Shown: positions 6,846 to 15,433 of the stretch, in pieces
How positions within the stretch are numbered: the stretch's first letter is position 1
How the letters are laid out: every line of letters begins with the position of its first letter
NCBI RefSeq assembly: GCF_004119445.1
Contig: NZ_QICI01000039.1
Location: forward strand, 1-44,723
Reading direction: 5' to 3'
Source of the DNA: Chryseobacterium sp. CH21
Lineage (GTDB): Bacteria; Bacteroidota; Bacteroidia; Flavobacteriales; Weeksellaceae
Length of the DNA: 44,723 nucleotides
Position numbers and translations under genes: made by a program
Notes under the pieces: model-generated
The model's database searches: none
What the model was told of the DNA's origin: nothing
What the model saw: only the letters and a program-made list of their open reading frames with translations

Positions 6846-8555
6846 ATGAAGAGGATTTATATTTTATTGTCTATGTTACCTGTCAGCATCATGGCTCAGA
6901 ACTTTACAGAAGTACAGACCGGAATGAATAATTTTTATTATTCTGCAGCTGATATTGCTGATATAGACAACAATGGAACAATGGATATCGTGCTTAACGG
7001 AGCCATTGATTCTGATGGTGATGGAAATGTAGACAGCACTTATAATGAAGTCTATCAGAATAACGGAACAACTTTATCGTCTTATGCAGGATTGGGTCCG
7101 GACGTAACACATCTTGGCGATATAAGATTTATTGATTTTAATAATGACGGGCTGATGGATATTGTTTCTACAGGACTCAGCTATTTGGATGTTGTTAATT
7201 ATAAACATTACCGGTTCAGAAATACAGGAACGGGTTTTGTAAAAGAGGCTGACCTTCCTGGGAAAATCTACGGATCTATAGAAGTCTTTGATTTTAACCA
7301 TGATGGAAAATCTGATTATGCCATCAACGGGACACAATATGCTCATGGAGGAGGTTTCAGAAATACATTAGATTATTATAAGAATACTGGTGCTGGGTTT
7401 GATATAACGGAGCATTGGGCAGATGGTACTCAGAGCGGAAGCTTTAAAATGGTAGACCTGAATAATGATAACCTTTTGGATCTTGTCATTATAGGATCAG
7501 ATATCAATGGAGCTCCGGTGTCTAAAGTTTTTATGAATCAGGCCGGAGTTCTGACTCATACGCAGGATCTGGCTCCGGTAGGGGTAGGGAAAATTGATTT
7601 TGCAGATTTTAATGCAGATGGATTTCAGGATGTTGTCATCATTGGAAGGGATGGAAATGATGACGGATATTTTGCCGTTCTCATGAATGATGGAACAGGT
7701 AATCTGACCCCTCAAATGATTACCGGAACTGATATTTCAGATGTTTCAGTAAATGTTGGCGATCTTAATAATGATGGTTATTATGATTTTATTATTTCAG
7801 GAAATGAAAATTATGATGCTGTTGTGAAAACCTATATCTATGATGTTGCCAATAATAAATTTAATGAAGGAACCATCACAGGAATTACTAACCTGGGAGG
7901 TCCTGGGTTGGTTCATCTTTTTGATTTTAACAATGATCATCAGCTGGATGTCTTGTTGAGTGGATTTGATTGGGCTGCGTCTGATCTGCCTTCACTTACG
8001 AAAGTATTTAAAAACAACACAACAGCAACCAATGCAAAACCGACAGCGCCAACTCAACTGAATATGACGAAAAACGGTAACAGGTTCAATTTTGCATGGA
8101 GTGGTGCGTCAGATGATAAAACACCGGTGAATGCATTGCGTTATGAAATTACAGTAGGATCTACACAAGGAGCTCATGATATTGCCAAATATGTTGTAAC
8201 AACACCGTCATGGTTTCTGGAACTTGATCCGGCCATTCAGAATGTATACTGGAGCGTGAAATCTATTGATGCCTCGAAAGTATATTCTGATGCTTCCACA
8301 CAAGGTACGCTGGGAACTGCGGAAATTAAATCTGATAAACAGCTTGTGATCTATCCGAATCCGGTATCAGATAAAGTATATATCAAAGGAGAAAAAGTTT
8401 CAGAAGCGGAAATGTATTCTATGGATGGAAGAAAACTGAATATCAGTGTAAATGGAGATCAGTCAATTGACGTTTCTCATTTGCCAAAAGGAGTCTATTT
8501 ATTAAAACTGAAGATAAAAAACGAAATAACCACAAAGAAGCTTACGATTAAGTAA
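6846..8555 (+). CDS. secreted VCBS/FG-GAP repeat protein with T9SS type A sorting domain
   Basis: 569 residues. A signal peptide (MKRIYILLSMLPVSIMAQ) precedes at least seven FG-GAP/VCBS blades, each with a calcium-type Asp/Asn loop followed by a beta strand: DIDNNGTMDIV, DFNNDGLMDIV, DFNHDGKSDYA, DLNNDNLLDLV, DFNADGFQDVV, DLNNDGYYDFI and DFNNDHQLDVL. Together these should form an integrin-like beta-propeller. A fibronectin-III-like segment follows (about residues 400-480). The last 75 residues (LVIYPNPVSDKVYIKG and LPKGVYLLKLKI) are a type A T9SS sorting domain, so the protein is predicted to be exported to the cell surface or medium. The role is probably adhesive or glycan-related; no catalytic motif is seen. 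It is transcribed alone, with a -7 box upstream and a terminator downstream. Confidence 0.92.
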   Translation: MKRIYILLSMLPVSIMAQNFTEVQTGMNNFYYSAADIADIDNNGTMDIVLNGAIDSDGDGNVDSTYNEVYQNNGTTLSSYAGLGPDVTHLGDIRFIDFNNDGLMDIVSTGLSYLDVVNYKHYRFRNTGTGFVKEADLPGKIYGSIEVFDFNHDGKSDYAINGTQYAHGGGFRNTLDYYKNTGAGFDITEHWADGTQSGSFKMVDLNNDNLLDLVIIGSDINGAPVSKVFMNQAGVLTHTQDLAPVGVGKIDFADFNADGFQDVVIIGRDGNDDGYFAVLMNDGTGNLTPQMITGTDISDVSVNVGDLNNDGYYDFIISGNENYDAVVKTYIYDVANNKFNEGTITGITNLGGPGLVHLFDFNNDHQLDVLLSGFDWAASDLPSLTKVFKNNTTATNAKPTAPTQLNMTKNGNRFNFAWSGASDDKTPVNALRYEITVGSTQGAHDIAKYVVTTPSWFLELDPAIQNVYWSVKSIDASKVYSDASTQGTLGTAEIKSDKQLVIYPNPVSDKVYIKGEKVSEAEMYSMDGRKLNISVNGDQSIDVSHLPKGVYLLKLKIKNEITTKKLTIK

Positions 8556-8581
8556 TTGAATCAATTCTATCTTCTATCAAT

Positions 8582-8613
8582 GAGAAAAGCCAGACGTCCA
8601 GCTGGCTTTTCTC
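8582..8613 (+). terminator. terminator after the VCBS-repeat protein gene
   Basis: A perfect 12-bp stem (GAGAAAAGCCAG / CTGGCTTTTCTC) with an 8-base loop is followed by seven T's, 26 bases after the stop codon. It lies between convergent genes. Confidence 0.85.
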
Positions 8614-8638
8614 TTTTTTTATGGAATAAAGTTTACGT

Positions 8639-9099
8639 TTATAGTCTTTTTATAAATTTGTCAATTCTTCTTTTGTTTTCTTGTTGAAGTAAGGATGGAT
8701 ATAAATTCATCAATATATTCACAATCATCATGATCATTGCAAAAACAAAGTTATTTTCTAAAATTTTAATAAAGGCAAAAATACTTACGAATATAAATCC
8801 AATCAAATGATCTATTTCAGATTTTGTCATTTCATTTCTTAAAATGATTAAACTGCTTTTCTGAATTTTGCTTTTAAGTTTCAATTTTTGATTAAAGAAT
8901 TTAAAAAAGTATTTTTCACAATCCATTTAAAAAAAATTAATCCAATAGATTTATTAAATTTTTCACTTTTTATAAAATTCAGGTTGGAGAGATTTTCATT
9001 ATAGAAAGCTGTATTTTTTAGAAAGACATTGATAAACATTCCGACAATCCAGGAAATAAATGTTATTGAAATGCTAAAGGTGAAATATTTAATGATCAT
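8639..9099 (-). CDS. small integral membrane protein of the CrtO-like acyltransferase type, apparent frameshift
   Basis: Two overlapping fragments (9099-8881 and 8926-8639) become one 153-residue protein if a T-run (plus-strand A-run 8903-8908, 6 bases) is lengthened by one: the join then reads KWIVKNTFFKFFNQKLKL. The product has an N-terminal membrane helix, a basic middle, the motif MTKSEIDHLIGF, a second hydrophobic region, and NLYPSLLQQENKRRI near the end. This layout (T-x-x-E-x-x-H, then N-x-x-P-x-x-x-Q-x-x-N-R-x-R) resembles glycosyl-4,4'-diaponeurosporenoate acyltransferase (CrtO). The substrate is unknown, and a carotenoid role is not implied by the neighbours. It lies 50 bases downstream of lnt, also a membrane acyltransferase, in the same direction. 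Confidence 0.65.
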
Positions 9100-9149
9100 A
9101 TCTAAAAAATTAAATTTATTTTTTTTGAATCATTTAGTTTACTGGGAAA

Positions 9150-10784
9150 TTACGATTTTTTTGTTCTGTTTCGGAATTTTTCAATCAGAAAATAAAACAA
9201 TAAAAATCCTAGTGAAAATATGGAAAACCTTGAAAGAATGTCTCCCGCTCTTGTATAAAATGTCATCGTATCATAAAGATTCACTTTTGCAAATAAAGCA
9301 GTTTGGTCTCCGTAGAATGTATCAGCAGTCACTTCTCCTTTCGCATTAATATGTGCTGAAATTCCACTATTGGCTGCACGGGCAATTTCTCTTCTGGTTT
9401 CAATAGCTCTTAGTTTAGCATATGATAAAAGCTGTTTGTGTCCTTCTGTAACGCCCCACCAGGAGTCATTCGTCATAATACCTAAGAAATTAGCTCCTTT
9501 TTTTACATAATCTGTTACAAACTCACCATAAATACTTTCATAACAGATAATAGGTGCCAGTTTCCCTTTATTATAAGGATTTGAAAAAGCAACTCTTTCT
9601 TTGTCTGTTCCCAAAGAAGCTACAGTACCACCCAGATTAAGCATGGCATCTCCTAGCAATGGTTTTAAAACATTCATATAAGGGAATATTTCAACACCCG
9701 GTACCAATTTTCCTTTGTGATAAGCCTGAACTTTTTGATTAGGAACCAATTGGATAGCTGTATTATAGCTGCTTACCCAAACACCACTGTTGATTTGGTA
9801 GGCTTCTTTAGGTAAGTCGGCAGGATTATAAAAGAAACGGTGTGAAGAAATTCCTGTTGCAAAAACAGATCCCGGATGATTGGATAAAAATCCTTTGATA
9901 TTGTTAAGAAGTAAACTTTTTTCAAAAGCTGTTTCAGGGATAGATCCTCTTCCAGGCAGCGCTGTTTCAGGGGCAATATAATAATCAATTTTACCTGTTG
10001 AATTTTTTTCAGCAAGAGCCAACAAATCCTGCTCAATAGTTAAGCTGTCTTTCGAATATTTTTCTGCATAAGGATCAAGATCCGGCTGCAGCATCAGGAC
10101 ATTTACCTGTCCCGTAGGTTTTTCGTCAAAATTATTGTATTTGATTATCGAAATAATCATCGGGAGAACAATTAAAGCTCCAACAATAGCTGAGTTTTTA
10201 ATCAGATCTTTTCTTTTTCTGCCAGCTTCCCAGGTTCTTACAGTGTAGAAAATCAAAACATTAATGAGAAGAATCCAGAAGCTGCCTCCTGTGGCTCCTA
10301 AGGTGTCATACCATTGGATCAGTTTTGGATAATCTGAAAATACATTTCCCAGATTCAGCCAGGGCCATGTCAATTCCCATCCCAAATGAAATTTTTCAAA
10401 ACTCATCCAGATTGCAATCAGGAATCCTAATCCCCAGTAGGTTCCCTGAGCATTTTTATACCAATGGTAGCATTGAAATACCAAAGAAAATAGGAGAGAA
10501 TTTACCAGTACCGGAAATAAAACAGCCATCATCGAGTGGCTTCCGTCAGGATTCTTAGAACCATAAAGCCATCCTGTAGTCACTACATTCCAGATGATAA
10601 AGCATAAGTATGATAATCCGAAGACTATCCAGCTTTTTCTCTTATAATCTGAAAATTTTGAAACTCCATGTTCCATCATCAGGAGAGGGACAAGAGCAAA
10701 AAATATAAAAAACGGAACTCCGTAAGTAGGCCATGAAACCGACAGCAGCATTGCTGAAATAAGGGTAAGCAGAACGTATTTCAT
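9150..10784 (-). CDS. lnt: apolipoprotein N-acyltransferase
   Basis: 544 residues. Lnt adds the third acyl chain to the N-terminal cysteine of lipoproteins in the inner membrane. About seven hydrophobic helices (residues 1-215, plus one at the C-terminus) carry a periplasmic nitrilase domain. The catalytic triad is visible: E273 in APETALPG, K357 in YHKGKLVPG and C414 in PIICYESIYGEF. The start at 10784 places the first helix at the N-terminus, and a TAAATTTG -7 box (10809-10802) lies just upstream. It is divergent from the VanZ-like gene and precedes the CrtO-like membrane protein. The many lipoproteins in this window are plausible substrates. Confidence 0.95.
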   Translation of the reverse strand: MKYVLLTLISAMLLSVSWPTYGVPFFIFFALVPLLMMEHGVSKFSDYKRKSWIVFGLSYLCFIIWNVVTTGWLYGSKNPDGSHSMMAVLFPVLVNSLLFSLVFQCYHWYKNAQGTYWGLGFLIAIWMSFEKFHLGWELTWPWLNLGNVFSDYPKLIQWYDTLGATGGSFWILLINVLIFYTVRTWEAGRKRKDLIKNSAIVGALIVLPMIISIIKYNNFDEKPTGQVNVLMLQPDLDPYAEKYSKDSLTIEQDLLALAEKNSTGKIDYYIAPETALPGRGSIPETAFEKSLLLNNIKGFLSNHPGSVFATGISSHRFFYNPADLPKEAYQINSGVWVSSYNTAIQLVPNQKVQAYHKGKLVPGVEIFPYMNVLKPLLGDAMLNLGGTVASLGTDKERVAFSNPYNKGKLAPIICYESIYGEFVTDYVKKGANFLGIMTNDSWWGVTEGHKQLLSYAKLRAIETRREIARAANSGISAHINAKGEVTADTFYGDQTALFAKVNLYDTMTFYTRAGDILSRFSIFSLGFLLFYFLIEKFRNRTKKS

Positions 10785-10801
10785 TAAATTATTTTAATAC
10801 A

Positions 10802-10809
10802 CAAATTTA
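10802..10809 (-). promoter_or_regulatory. -7 box of lnt
   Basis: TAAATTTG on the minus strand, 17 bases before the lnt ATG, matches TAnnTTTG exactly. No convincing -33 TTG is found at the usual distance. Confidence 0.4.
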
Positions 10810-10840
10810 ATGTTTTTGAAATGAATATCTTAGCAGTACA

Positions 10841-11263
10841 ATGTTGAAAAAAATATATAAAATCTTTATCGTGCCATATACGCTGTTTCTGCTCTATCTG
10901 ATGTTTTTAGGGATGGGCAGGTTCCGGTATGAAGATAATCTGATTACGGTAGAGCCTATATTTTCTACAATTAATTTTATACAAGGAGGCAGGCAATTGA
11001 AAGAGATTGTCACAATTGTTGTTGGAAATATTGTGATGTTTATTCCATTTGGTTTTCTGGGTTGGATTTTCCCAAAGCTGAGAGATTTACAACTATTGTT
11101 CTTTAATTTTATTGCTGCAATTACTATTGTGGAAGCACTCCAATACTTTACAAGAATGGGAATATTTGAGGTAGATGATATCATCCTGAATACTTTTGGA
11201 GTGTATTTAGGATGGCTGCTTTGCAGGTTTATGGAAAAGAAATTTAGTTATTTAGTTCTTTAG
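10841..11263 (+). CDS. VanZ-like family membrane protein
   Basis: 140 residues with about four hydrophobic helices. The family signature is visible: a short N-terminal helix, then an EDNLITVEPIFSTINFI loop, then IVGNIVMFIPFGFLGWIFP, and the C-terminal EALQYFTRMGIFEVDDIILNTFGVYLGW motif (E-x-x-Q, then D-D-x-x-x-N-x-x-G). VanZ relatives include a teicoplanin-resistance determinant, but most, including short forms like this, have unknown function. It is divergent from lnt, and its last 20 bases overlap the 3' end of convergent proC. Confidence 0.88.
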   Translation: MLKKIYKIFIVPYTLFLLYLMFLGMGRFRYEDNLITVEPIFSTINFIQGGRQLKEIVTIVVGNIVMFIPFGFLGWIFPKLRDLQLLFFNFIAAITIVEALQYFTRMGIFEVDDIILNTFGVYLGWLLCRFMEKKFSYLVL

Positions 11264-12047
11264 CACGTTTTTCAGCATTCAAAATTCCCTGTTTCAGAAT
11301 GTCTTTGAAACTATTTTCTTCAAATGTTTTTAGAGCGGCTTCAGTAGTTCCGCCTTTAGATGCAACATCTTTAATCAGCTCTTCGAGATTTTTTTCTGAA
11401 TTATTGATCAGGTGATAGGCTCCCAGCATTGTTTGTTTTACAAAAAGTTTGGAAAGATTTTCTTCAATTCCCATCTCAATACCTGCTTTGATCATGGCGT
11501 CAATGATATAATAAAAATAAGCAGGACCACTTCCTGAAAGTGCTGTAACACCATCTAACAGATTTTCTTCTTCTAAATACACTGATCTGCCGGTACTGTT
11601 CAGTAATCTTTCAATGTTAATTAACTGACTGAATGAAATTCCATCGGCGGCAGTATATCCTGTGATTCCCATTCCCAAAAGAGTGGGAGAGTTAGGCATT
11701 GCTCTTACAACTAATGGATGATTTAATGATTTTTGAATTTTTTCAATATTAATCCCGGCCATGATGGATAATACCATCTGGTTTTCTTTTAATGTAAATT
11801 GAATGTTCTTGGCTACTGCTTGAAAATCCTGAGGTTTTACCGCAATGATGATCAAATCCGCATCAAGATCCTTTACTTCTTCAAAGGTGGAAATTTTAGA
11901 TTTGGGGAATTCTTCAGCTATTTTAGAGATTTTTTCCTGACTTCTGATAATAAGATGCAGGTTTTCAGGTTTGATCAGTTCGTATTTTAAAAATGATTTT
12001 GAGAAAGAAAGCCCCATATTTCCGGCTCCAAGAATAGCTATTTTCAT
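11244..12047 (-). CDS. proC: pyrroline-5-carboxylate reductase
   Basis: 267 residues. ProC reduces 1-pyrroline-5-carboxylate to L-proline with NAD(P)H in the cytoplasm. The N-terminal Rossmann motif AILGAGNMG is present, then IIIAVKPQDF, the conserved MAGINIEKIQK and VRAMPNSPTLLGMG segments, and the C-terminal substrate-binding/dimerisation motif ALSGSGPAYFYYIIDAMIKAG. Length is normal. Its 3' end overlaps convergent VanZ by 20 bases. The upstream gap of 443 bases before murB holds a repeat element, so proC is probably transcribed alone. Confidence 0.96.
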   Translation of the reverse strand: MKIAILGAGNMGLSFSKSFLKYELIKPENLHLIIRSQEKISKIAEEFPKSKISTFEEVKDLDADLIIIAVKPQDFQAVAKNIQFTLKENQMVLSIMAGINIEKIQKSLNHPLVVRAMPNSPTLLGMGITGYTAADGISFSQLINIERLLNSTGRSVYLEEENLLDGVTALSGSGPAYFYYIIDAMIKAGIEMGIEENLSKLFVKQTMLGAYHLINNSEKNLEELIKDVASKGGTTEAALKTFEENSFKDILKQGILNAEKRAKELNN

Positions 12048-12128
12048 CTCGAATTGTAATTTTCAGCTAAAATAATGATTTTCCGGATGTAATATGATTC
12101 AATTCTAAATAACTTCTGGTAAATTATT

Positions 12129-12425
12129 GTTGGGTAAACACAAAGGCGCAAAATGATATTTAAAAACTGTATTATTTGTTGGATTAACGCGAAGGCGCAA
12201 AGATTTTAGATAATAGGTTTGTTTTTAAGGCGCGAGAAAATCTGAGATTTTCGGCAAAAGTTGGATAAAAGTTTTTTCTAAACATCTGTATGATTTGTGA
12301 AATCTGTGAGAAATAATATTATTAAAAAATATACATTATTCAATTTTATCGGAGATAAAATCCTTGCGACCTAAAGTAATAACAAAGAAAATTAAAGATC
12401 CTTGCGTCTTCGCGTTTACCCAACA
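12129..12425. repeat. MITE-like intergenic repeat with long imperfect terminal inverted repeats
   Basis: The left end starts TGTTGGGTAAACACAAAGGC (12129-12148) and the right end, read in reverse complement, starts TGTTGGGTAAACGCGAAGAC, so the ends form inverted repeats of about 25-28 bases with few mismatches, 297 bases apart. Outside them both flanks also carry TTCTGG, so the pairing may extend. Inside are further copies of the motif (AACGCGAAGGCGCAAAGA at 12186-12203) and AT-rich sequence. No open frame is seen. It fills most of the 443-base gap between proC and murB. Similar CGCAAAGGCGCAAAG sequence is, to my knowledge, dispersed in many Flavobacteriia genomes. Confidence 0.6.
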
Positions 12426-12448
12426 CTTCCAGAAAATAAGTAATAAAA

Positions 12449-12477
12449 AAAGACTGAAGTCATATGAATCAGCCTTT
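12449..12477 (-). terminator. terminator of the murB operon
   Basis: On the minus strand AAAGGCTGA pairs with TCAGTCTTT (one G-U pair) around an 11-base loop, followed by a run of T's. It begins 14 bases after the murB stop. Confidence 0.65.
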
Positions 12478-12490
12478 GTCTATTTTTATA

Positions 12491-13504
12491 TTAAATAATA
12501 TTTACTTCCCTTTCAAGTTCTATCCCGAATTTTTCTTTTACAGAATTAATGATTTCCGTAGAAAAATCGAAAATTTCTTTTCCGGTAGCATTGCCTGTTG
12601 CATTAATGATCACCAGCGATTGTAGTTTATGGGAAGCTGCGTTTCCAATTTGCTTTCCTTTCCACCCACATTGCTCAATAAGCCATCCTGCAGGAACTTT
12701 AACCTTATCTCCATTTGGATACCCCTGAATATTTTCAAATTTTTGTTTCAATGCTTCAAACTGAGCCAGAGGAATGGTTGGGTTTTTGAAAAAGCTTCCG
12801 GCATTTCCGATTTCTTTAGGATCCGGGAGTTTGCTTTGGCGGATATTGATTACTGCTTTGGAAACATCCTGAATAGTGGGGTTTTCAATACCCAAATTTT
12901 TAAGTTCAGATTGTATGGCTCCGTATTCTGTTTTAATAAGGTGATCTTTTTGAGTAAGCTTAAAAGTAACTTCCAGAATCACATATCTGTTTTTTCCTTC
13001 CTGTTTGAAAATAGAATCTCTGTATCCAAACCTGCACTGTTCAAGATTGAATGTTGCAATTTCAAGATTTTCCAGATCCAATACTTTGCAGTTGATGAAA
13101 ATATCTTTGATCTCAGTTCCGTAAGCTCCAATATTCTGCATTGGAGATGTTCCTACATTCCCGGGAATTAAAGATAGGTTTTCCAGTCCGCCAAGATTTT
13201 TTTGCAGACAGTACATTACAAATTCATGCCAGTTTTCACCTGCTTTTGCGGTTACAAGGACTTCGTTTTCATTGATGTATTCTTCAGAAATGCCTTTTAA
13301 ACTCAGTCTGATGGCAAGACCTTCAAAATCTTTGGTCAAAAGGATGTTGCTTCCACCTCCCAAAAACAAAAGCTGAAGAGCATTGGCCTTAGAGAAAATG
13401 AACGCTTCTTTTAATTCATCAATGCTACTGACTTCAGTAAAATAACGGGCTTTGGCTTCAACACCGAATGTGTTATAAGGCTTTAGTGAAAAATTTTCTT
13501 GCAT
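12491..13504 (-). CDS. murB: UDP-N-acetylenolpyruvoylglucosamine reductase
   Basis: 337 residues. MurB is the FAD-dependent enzyme that reduces UDP-GlcNAc-enolpyruvate to UDP-MurNAc, the step after MurA in peptidoglycan synthesis. The FAD-binding domain shows FLGGGSNILLTKDFEG and SLIPGNVGTSPMQNIGAYG. The C-terminal substrate domain shows the proton-donor serine motif GNAGSFFKNP. The length and YRDSIFK segment fit the type I enzyme. It is the last gene of an operon with the aminotransferase and a lipoprotein (3 bases between the lipoprotein stop and the murB start). Confidence 0.96.
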   Translation of the reverse strand: MQENFSLKPYNTFGVEAKARYFTEVSSIDELKEAFIFSKANALQLLFLGGGSNILLTKDFEGLAIRLSLKGISEEYINENEVLVTAKAGENWHEFVMYCLQKNLGGLENLSLIPGNVGTSPMQNIGAYGTEIKDIFINCKVLDLENLEIATFNLEQCRFGYRDSIFKQEGKNRYVILEVTFKLTQKDHLIKTEYGAIQSELKNLGIENPTIQDVSKAVINIRQSKLPDPKEIGNAGSFFKNPTIPLAQFEALKQKFENIQGYPNGDKVKVPAGWLIEQCGWKGKQIGNAASHKLQSLVIINATGNATGKEIFDFSTEIINSVKEKFGIELEREVNII

Positions 13505-13507
13505 GTT

Positions 13508-13992
13508 TTATTGGTATTCTTTGGGAAGAATCTTGTCTAGTTGTTCTTTAAGTTGTTGTAACTGCTTGTAATGTAAAGTGTCTACATAAGCATTCACATA
13601 GATGTGTGACTTTTTTGGAGTCCGGATCTGGAATGTTTCATCCATTCCGTCTACAGATTGCAGGCTGGGAGAGCTTTTAATATGATCAAGATCTACAATA
13701 TGAATTGATGATATGAGCTTTTTCCAGTGGTCTCTACTTATGGCTGACTTCCATATTGTATGGGTTTGATTGGCTGTCATTCCTTTTTCTGCAAAAATAG
13801 AATCCTCTGTGACTTTAATGATTCTGTAGTTGCCCAGAGCTCCGCCAACATCTGATACACTGATATAGTTGATCTCGTGTGGATTTTTTGAAGAATCTGT
13901 GTGTTCTGTTTTTTTGAATCACAAGAACAAAATGCCGACAGCAAAAGAATCGAAAACAGGATTTTCAGATATATGATTTTTGTTGTCGGCAT
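13508..13992 (-). CDS. uncharacterised lipoprotein, apparent frameshift
   Basis: Two fragments (13992-13777 and 13780-13508) join into one 161-residue protein if the A-run at plus-strand 13919-13925 (7 bases) is one longer: the frame then reads CDSKKTEHTDSSKNPHEINY and continues through ISVSDVGGALGNYRIIKVTEDS into MTANQTHTIWKSAISRDHWKK. The N-terminus has a lipoprotein signal (ILLLSAFCSC, lipid-modified Cys about residue 24). I do not recognise the family; the region SAISRDHWKKLISSI and the acidic-basic C-terminus look like a small globular domain. It lies between the aminotransferase (10 bases) and murB (3 bases) in one operon. Confidence 0.7.
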
Positions 13993-14002
13993 AGTGTATA
14001 TT

Positions 14003-15208
14003 TTACAGGCTGAATTCTTCTCTGTACTTCTTTAGAGCTTCCTTAAGGATTTCAGCACTTCTTTTTAAATCTTCTTCTTTCAGAACGTAAGCAATTCTTA
14101 CCTGCTTTTTACCTAATTCCGGGTTACTGTAGAATCCTCCCGCAGGAGCTACCATGATGGTCTCATTGTTAAGAGCATATTTCTCAAGCAGCCATTGTGC
14201 AAATTTTTCAGTGTCATCTACCGGAAGCTCAGCAACACAGTAGAAAGCACCTCTTGGCTTAGGGCAGATCACTCCAGGAATGGCATTTAAAAGATCTACC
14301 AATACATTTCTTCTGTGGGTATATTCTTCTCTTACCGCTCTGATATAAGGACCATCGTTCTGGTGTGCCGCTGTTGCTGCAATTTGTCCCAAAAGAACCG
14401 GGCTTAATCTTGCCTGTGCGAAAAGCATCGCAGCATTACGGATTTTGTTGGAACGGGTAACCATACATCCGATTCTTACTCCACACATAGAATAACGCTT
14501 GGATTCAGAATCAATGATGATACAGTTTTCTGCTAATTCAGGGAAATCAAGCATTGATATCTGCTGCTTTCCGTCATAAACATATTCTCTGTATACTTCA
14601 TCAGAAATGATTACGATGTCATATTTTAAAGCAATTTCTGCAAGCTTTTGAAGCTCCTCACGGGTATACAGGTATCCTGTAGGGTTTCCTGGGTTACAGA
14701 TGATGATTGCTCTTGTTTTTTCTGTGATTTTTTTCTCAAATTCTTCAACAGGAGGCAAAGCAAAACCTGTGTCAATAGTAGATGGTACTGCTACTACATT
14801 CACATCAAATGTGCTGGTGAAACCATTGTAGTTGGCATAATAAGGCTCAGGAATAATCACCTCGTCACCCTCATCACATAAAGTAGAGATGGCGAAATTA
14901 AGGGCTTCAGAACCTCCATTGGTAACAATAAAGTTGTCAGGAGTAAGATCTGAAAAACCTAATGAATGATAATATTCTGTAAGGGCTTTTCGATATTCTA
15001 TATTCCCTTCAGAAAGCGCATATTCCAATACTTTTAAATCGATGTTTTTTAAAGCATTTAAAGCTGTTTCCGGAGTTTCAATATCGGGCTGTCCGATATT
15101 AAGGTGATATACTTTTATTCCTTTCTGTTTTGCTTGTAATGCAAAGGGAACCAGTTTTCTTACCGGCGATGGCGGCATATGCAGTGCTCTGTTTGAAATA
15201 TTCGGCAT
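14003..15208 (-). CDS. pyridoxal-phosphate-dependent class I/II aminotransferase
   Basis: 401 residues, fold type I. The motifs are in order: the N-terminal LNIGQPDIETPE substrate loop, VTNGGSEALNF (cofactor phosphate loop), CNPGNPTGYLY (N175 contacts the pyridine ring), SDEVYREYVYDG (D203, Y206), the Schiff-base lysine K237 in SESKRYSMCGVRIGC, and an arginine in the C-terminal KQVRIAYV segment that binds the alpha-carboxylate. This pattern fits aspartate/aromatic-type aminotransferases; the substrate cannot be fixed from sequence. It is the first gene of the operon with the lipoprotein and murB. A TATTTTTG -7 box (15236-15229) lies 20 bases upstream. Confidence 0.92.
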   Translation of the reverse strand: MPNISNRALHMPPSPVRKLVPFALQAKQKGIKVYHLNIGQPDIETPETALNALKNIDLKVLEYALSEGNIEYRKALTEYYHSLGFSDLTPDNFIVTNGGSEALNFAISTLCDEGDEVIIPEPYYANYNGFTSTFDVNVVAVPSTIDTGFALPPVEEFEKKITEKTRAIIICNPGNPTGYLYTREELQKLAEIALKYDIVIISDEVYREYVYDGKQQISMLDFPELAENCIIIDSESKRYSMCGVRIGCMVTRSNKIRNAAMLFAQARLSPVLLGQIAATAAHQNDGPYIRAVREEYTHRRNVLVDLLNAIPGVICPKPRGAFYCVAELPVDDTEKFAQWLLEKYALNNETIMVAPAGGFYSNPELGKKQVRIAYVLKEEDLKRSAEILKEALKKYREEFSL

Positions 15209-15228
15209 TGTTCAAAAAATTTGTATGA

Positions 15229-15236
15229 CAAAAATA
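15229..15236 (-). promoter_or_regulatory. -7 box of the aminotransferase-lipoprotein-murB operon
   Basis: TATTTTTG on the minus strand, 20 bases before the aminotransferase ATG, matches TAnnTTTG exactly. A -33 TTG at the normal spacing is not evident. Confidence 0.45.
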
Positions 15237-15433
15237 GGATTTAATTTCACAATAATAAAATTAAGGATGAATAAGAAACGGATCAATATTCTTTAATCTT
15301 TTTTTAATCTTTCATAATTTTTCATGTTTACGAATGTTGATATTTGACTTTGATTGAAATTATTTTACTTTTTATTCAAAAAAAACTTTTTTGTGTTATT
15401 ATTTTCCCTAAATTTCGCCACAAATGTGATCAA

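Noticed and set aside
8639..9099. Two overlapping small membrane-protein genes
   Set aside because: They join into one CrtO-like protein with one extra base in a T-run, so they were merged.
9029..9349. Plus-strand frame of 106 codons over the lnt 3' end
   Set aside because: Antisense to lnt and the CrtO-like gene, with no motif and no promoter; a shadow frame.
13508..13992. Two separate genes between the aminotransferase and murB
   Set aside because: The downstream piece has no plausible own start and the joined frame is continuous; merged as one lipoprotein.
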